A DNA stretch of 10,830 nt from Hyphochytrium catenoides (Eukaryota > Sar > Hyphochytriomycetes > Hyphochytriales > Hyphochytriaceae), in contig FLMG01003777.1 of the NCBI GenBank assembly GCA_900088475.1, positions 64,001 through 74,830 of the forward strand. The letters are read 5' to 3'. This document shows, piece after piece, positions 8,206 to 10,830 of this stretch. How positions within the stretch are numbered: the stretch's first letter is position 1; each line of letters starts with the position of its first letter. A program made the position numbers and the translations under genes. The notes beneath the pieces were generated by a model. That model ran no database searches and had not been told where the DNA came from. It was given only the letters and a program-made list of their open reading frames with translations.

Positions 8206-9150
8206 CACCGTTGGCAACTTTAATCACCTCCCTTCTTGTCGGCAGATCCTCAAAAGAAGCTACCCAGCAGTCACCTCAAGCAACGGCCTGAGGATGACCG
8301 CCTCTTGTCACACTCCGCAGGAAATAGAAGGGAAAAGCGATGGCAACAGGAAGGTGCGTGAGCGAGGTGATTGGCGTGAGATAGCGAAGGTAGCAAGATC
8401 TGAATCACTTATTTCCCCTTCTCCTATCCTTAAGAAATATCGCGGTGAGGCAGCAGAAATGAGTAGCGGAAGAAGTTGTCTGGACGGCTGATGCAATGCC
8501 TGTTGGTCTCAGCCCTTCATTCTGAGGACACGCCAACAGGGTTTTGCTCATCAACTAATAAGAAGATTAGAACTACTAGAGTGTCCGCCACCACCTACCC
8601 GAAAGACAAAAGCCCACTATTTATGAGATGACAGCCACTTTCTAACTATGCTGACCTTCAACGCCTCCTCTTCTGACGATTCCTAGCAGAGTGTAGAACC
8701 GACAGACCCTTCTATACCTATATATACCTCGAGACCAGAGCCATTGAGCGAGAAGACAAAGCACCGCCATCATCCCTATCATCATTATTTATTACTACTC
8801 TAAAGTGAAAATTTGTTCCAGTGCCTGTGAGAAGGTGGTCAGCAGCAGGAGGCCTATAGTAGCGAGCGGCTACTCCTGAAGAAGAAGAAGGGTAGGACTA
8901 TATCAGCAGGAAGATAGGAGGACAGATGATGGTTGGCTGGGTCGGTGATGCCCTGTCTACAAGTCTGTCGTCGTCTGGCTCCTTGCTCGTCCTGCCCTCC
9001 TCCTTCCAAATAGAGGGAGAAGAGATACAGTTCTAGTAGCTGAGCACATTCCATCCTGAGGTAGTCCGACGGAGTTATAATATACCAGCCTTTATGTTTG
9101 TGTTGACCCCTCTCCATCCCCCTTTTGTACTATAGGCAGACTAAAGGCAG
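8206..9150. other. Intergenic region with no recognised gene
   Basis: The region upstream of the minus-strand Kre9-like gene. A 65-codon plus-strand frame, 8294-8491, has a fair start (A at -3) and mixed composition but no recognisable domain; it could be a small gene, a first exon or chance. An AT-rich TATA-like run, CTATATATACC, lies at about 8718-8728. A hairpin is at 8499-8540 (separate entry). An 87-codon minus-strand frame (9117-8854) is composition-driven and not called. Confidence 0.4.
8499..8540. repeat. 42-nt imperfect hairpin
   Basis: CCTGTTGG (8499-8506) and CCAACAGG (8533-8540) are perfect inverted repeats. Inside them TCTCAG (8508-8513) pairs with CTGAGG, allowing one G-U, around a short loop. 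It could be a structured RNA element or a terminator-like fold. The TGTTGG...CCAACA ends recall LTR termini, but 40 bp is far too short for an LTR. Confidence 0.65.
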
Positions 9151-9414
9151 TTCCGAGCGCAGCAAGAGCTCAAGAACAAGGTGATGAAGGCTGCGGACAG
9201 GTTCAGTAGCCTCTTCTACTTCTGTCGGTCAGCTGTGTGTGAGGTCGTCGCCTGTGAAGAACCAACAAGGGACACCACATCATACCAGGTTCTGCAGGAG
9301 AGACGTGCAGCTCTTCTAAAGAGGACATCAATCCATCAATTAAGGGCCAGCCAGCTATCCAAGAGTTCACAAATAGCGATGATTACTAGGGCTAAGTTGA
9401 CTCAATTAGCCTAG
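9151..9414 (+). CDS. Possible terminal exon of an unidentified gene
   Basis: An open frame of 87 codons ending in TAG at 9412-9414. It follows a possible acceptor, CTAAAGGCAG|TTC; an in-frame TAA at 9142-9144 closes the frame upstream. The translation is helix-like and charged: FRAQQELKNKVMKAADRF, later YQVLQERRAALLKR, then a basic, Ser-rich end. If no splicing occurs, the first ATG is at 9184 and gives a 76-aa protein. I could not find convincing upstream exons in 8500-9150, and I recognise no family. Charged coiled-coil-like composition alone makes this only slightly better than chance. Confidence 0.3.
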   Translation, partial: FRAQQELKNKVMKAADRFSSLFYFCRSAVCEVVACEEPTRDTTSYQVLQERRAALLKRTSIHQLRASQLSKSSQIAMITRAKLTQLA

Positions 9415-10226
9415 CTTGCCAAAGGTCCAAAGCCGATTCCTATCTCAGCAGCGTGCCATCGCCCTCAGTCACCACCGTGCCTCTAGTAGTAGCTAAGGGG
9501 TCGGTTAGGTGATAACAGCCGTCGCTGTGAATTCTGATCTCTACTCTCAATCCTGCTGAGAAGGTGCCTTTCACTCAAGCCCAGAGCCCACTTCATGGCC
9601 TTTATAAAAACAATAACATCATGATTAAAAGAAAGTGCAGCGAGAAGGAGATACAGCTTAGAACTGCCAGAGAAATGTATTCTTTACGAACTACTCTTTG
9701 CCCAGTTCCCTCCCTCATACTAAAGAGGAGTCCAGTAAGCTATTACTTTGACAACTATACTCTCCTCCGCGCCGCCCAGCTTGCTGTCCCTCATGATGAC
9801 GTGAAAGAACATACTGGGATGGAACATTTTGAGATGAGGCTTCGGTGGGGCATGCGTGAGTGTGGTGTCCTTCTCGGTAGGAAAGTATAAACGCCGTGAA
9901 GAACAGACGTAGTCGGGGAGAGCTGCTGAAATTTCATCATCACTAATATTACCAGCAGCCATCTAGTCAATGGCGTAGTAGGACAAAGCTAAGTGGACTG
10001 AAGAACAGGGCAACGGCGAGGCACACCAAGATGTTATGAGATGATTAGTGTCCTATTATAATAACAATGAAGTTTTCTTTCTTCTGCCAAAGCAGCCACA
10101 CTTCTGAAAGACATAGGTGCCAAACTGCAACCAAGGCAACAGCTGCATCACTTCTATCCCAAAAGGACGTCGGACAGGCTAGTGACAGCGCAATGAGGTG
10201 GGGAAGGAAGCTTTTTCTCTTGCAGT
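9415..10226. other. Intergenic region with weak overlapping ORFs
   Basis: No gene I can support firmly. A minus-strand frame at 9962-9720 (80 codons, real ATG) begins MAAGNISDDEISAALPDYV and has fairly protein-like codons up to about codon 72, where AAA|GTAATA could be a donor. The plus-strand frame across 9564-9890 overlaps it and begins with GTG; its first ATG is at 9621. Neither shows a known domain. A stem-loop holding TAATATTAC lies at 9922-9959. Confidence 0.4.
9922..9959. repeat. Stem-loop with TAATATTAC in the loop
   Basis: GCTGCTG (9922-9928) and CAGCAGC (9953-9959) are a perfect 7-bp inverted repeat. The 24-nt AT-rich loop ends with the nonanucleotide TAATATTAC (9944-9952). The same nonamer marks rolling-circle origins of geminiviruses and related CRESS elements. 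Here the stem is short, the loop is too large, and no Rep-like gene is nearby, so chance is likely. Confidence 0.5.
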
Positions 10227-10830
10227 TTAGATCCGACCTAGTAATCCCATCAGCAGCGCCGGTGCCATCAGTTGAAGACTAATCTTTAGCCAAGCGACGC
10301 GCGTCTCTCCAGCAGCAGACTTATTATCTCCGTTATCTCCTCCAGGAGTACCACCCACAATGCACTTTCCTGACTTTAGGTCTACCACTGAGACGCCCGA
10401 CAGGGCAGACCGGACAGTGTTTGGATCCTCAGCGAAAGTATAGTTTGTCCTCAAGCGATAAAAGCCCACAGGAGTCGAGCTGGGAATCGGGAAGTTCTCA
10501 CTCCCAGACTGAGGATCCCTCGTGATGCTCTTGATGGAAGCGATTAGCGTGCCGTTGCTTGTGCAGCCCATTAACTCAGTCTTCATGCTCGTGACCCCAG
10601 CCCCAAACTGATGCTTCATATCCTTCCAGTCATAGCTCACGGGGGGGTTGGTTGCAGTGATAAGGTTGCTCCCTCCAGCGTCATGAAAGCGCACAACCAC
10701 CGCCGAGTAGTTCTTGAGGTCAGAAGGGACATATACTTCCGTCGTCGCACACGCTTGTTGCTTCTGCTGGACGGTTAGCTTTGGAGACACAGACTCCAGT
10801 GGAGCATTCCCCTCAGAGGTCAGACCTTTA
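10227..10830 (-). CDS. GPI-anchored Kre9/Knh-like protein (5' end outside window)
   Basis: The frame is open to the right edge with no in-frame ATG, so the start lies beyond 10830; 200 C-terminal residues are visible. It resembles the protein at 7180-8205: GFYRLRTNYTF and ALSGVSVV here against GFYTVRVNYTL and VLSGVFV there, then a Cys-containing segment (GKCIVGG against RRCLKG). One Kre9/Knh-type domain is complete (about residues 40-150 of the visible part), with a second Cys in ELMGC. The Gly/Asp/Asn/Ser linker leads to SAAG, a plausible omega site, then a spacer and the hydrophobic tail SLQLMAPALLMGLLG, a typical GPI-attachment signal. It is probably a plasma-membrane or wall-bound surface protein. 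It lies in the same orientation as the relative about 2 kb downstream. Confidence 0.78.
   Translation of the reverse strand, partial: KGLTSEGNAPLESVSPKLTVQQKQQACATTEVYVPSDLKNYSAVVVRFHDAGGSNLITATNPPVSYDWKDMKHQFGAGVTSMKTELMGCTSNGTLIASIKSITRDPQSGSENFPIPSSTPVGFYRLRTNYTFAEDPNTVRSALSGVSVVDLKSGKCIVGGTPGGDNGDNKSAAGETRVAWLKISLQLMAPALLMGLLGRI

Noticed and set aside
8501-8538. TGTTGG...CCAACA as LTR ends of a retrotransposon.
   Set aside because: The interval is under 40 bp, with no target-site duplication or second copy in the window; a hairpin is the simpler reading.

Overview
The window looks like nuclear DNA of a eukaryote, most likely a fungus. Genes sit on both strands and are split by short GT-AG introns (about 85 to 530 bp). 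Start codons have Kozak-like contexts, and there are no bacterial ribosome binding sites or operons. The fungal call rests on a Yop1-type ER-shaping protein and on two secreted or GPI-anchored proteins of the Kre9/Knh (Ser-Thr-rich GPI-anchored) type. A near-complete ALMS motif in the first gene points to a lineage that still has centrioles or basal bodies, such as a zoosporic early-diverging fungus. That last step is inference; the species cannot be read from the sequence.

Layout. Positions 1-1979 (+) hold the 3' part of a long, low-complexity, Pro/Ser-rich protein ending in a two-part ALMS motif; it contains a perfect 2 x 66 bp in-frame tandem duplication. On the opposite strand, 2409-2077 may hold a tiny two-exon gene. 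A 554-bp gap with a cluster of short palindromes follows. Positions 2964-4919 (+) hold a six-exon gene for an ankyrin-repeat + SAM-domain protein of 272 aa with a very acidic tail; the exon joins restore an exact 33-residue ankyrin period. Convergent to it, 5724-5135 (-) is a two-exon YOP1/REEP5-like gene of 165 aa.

Positions 5933-6834 (+) may hold a three-exon gene of unknown function, weakly supported. Positions 8205-7180 (-) encode a 341-aa secreted Kre9/Knh-like protein without a GPI tail. At the right edge a relative with a GPI-type hydrophobic tail runs from beyond the window down to 10227 (-). The 2 kb between these two holds one possible terminal exon (9151-9414 +), a few weak small ORFs, two hairpins, and otherwise no gene I recognise.

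There is no operon logic. The Kre9-like pair is a plausible local family of wall proteins. The ALMS and ANK-SAM genes lie close together, and both domain types occur in centriole or cilium proteins of other eukaryotes, so a shared role is possible but unproven. I saw no rRNA, tRNA, CRISPR array or intact mobile element.
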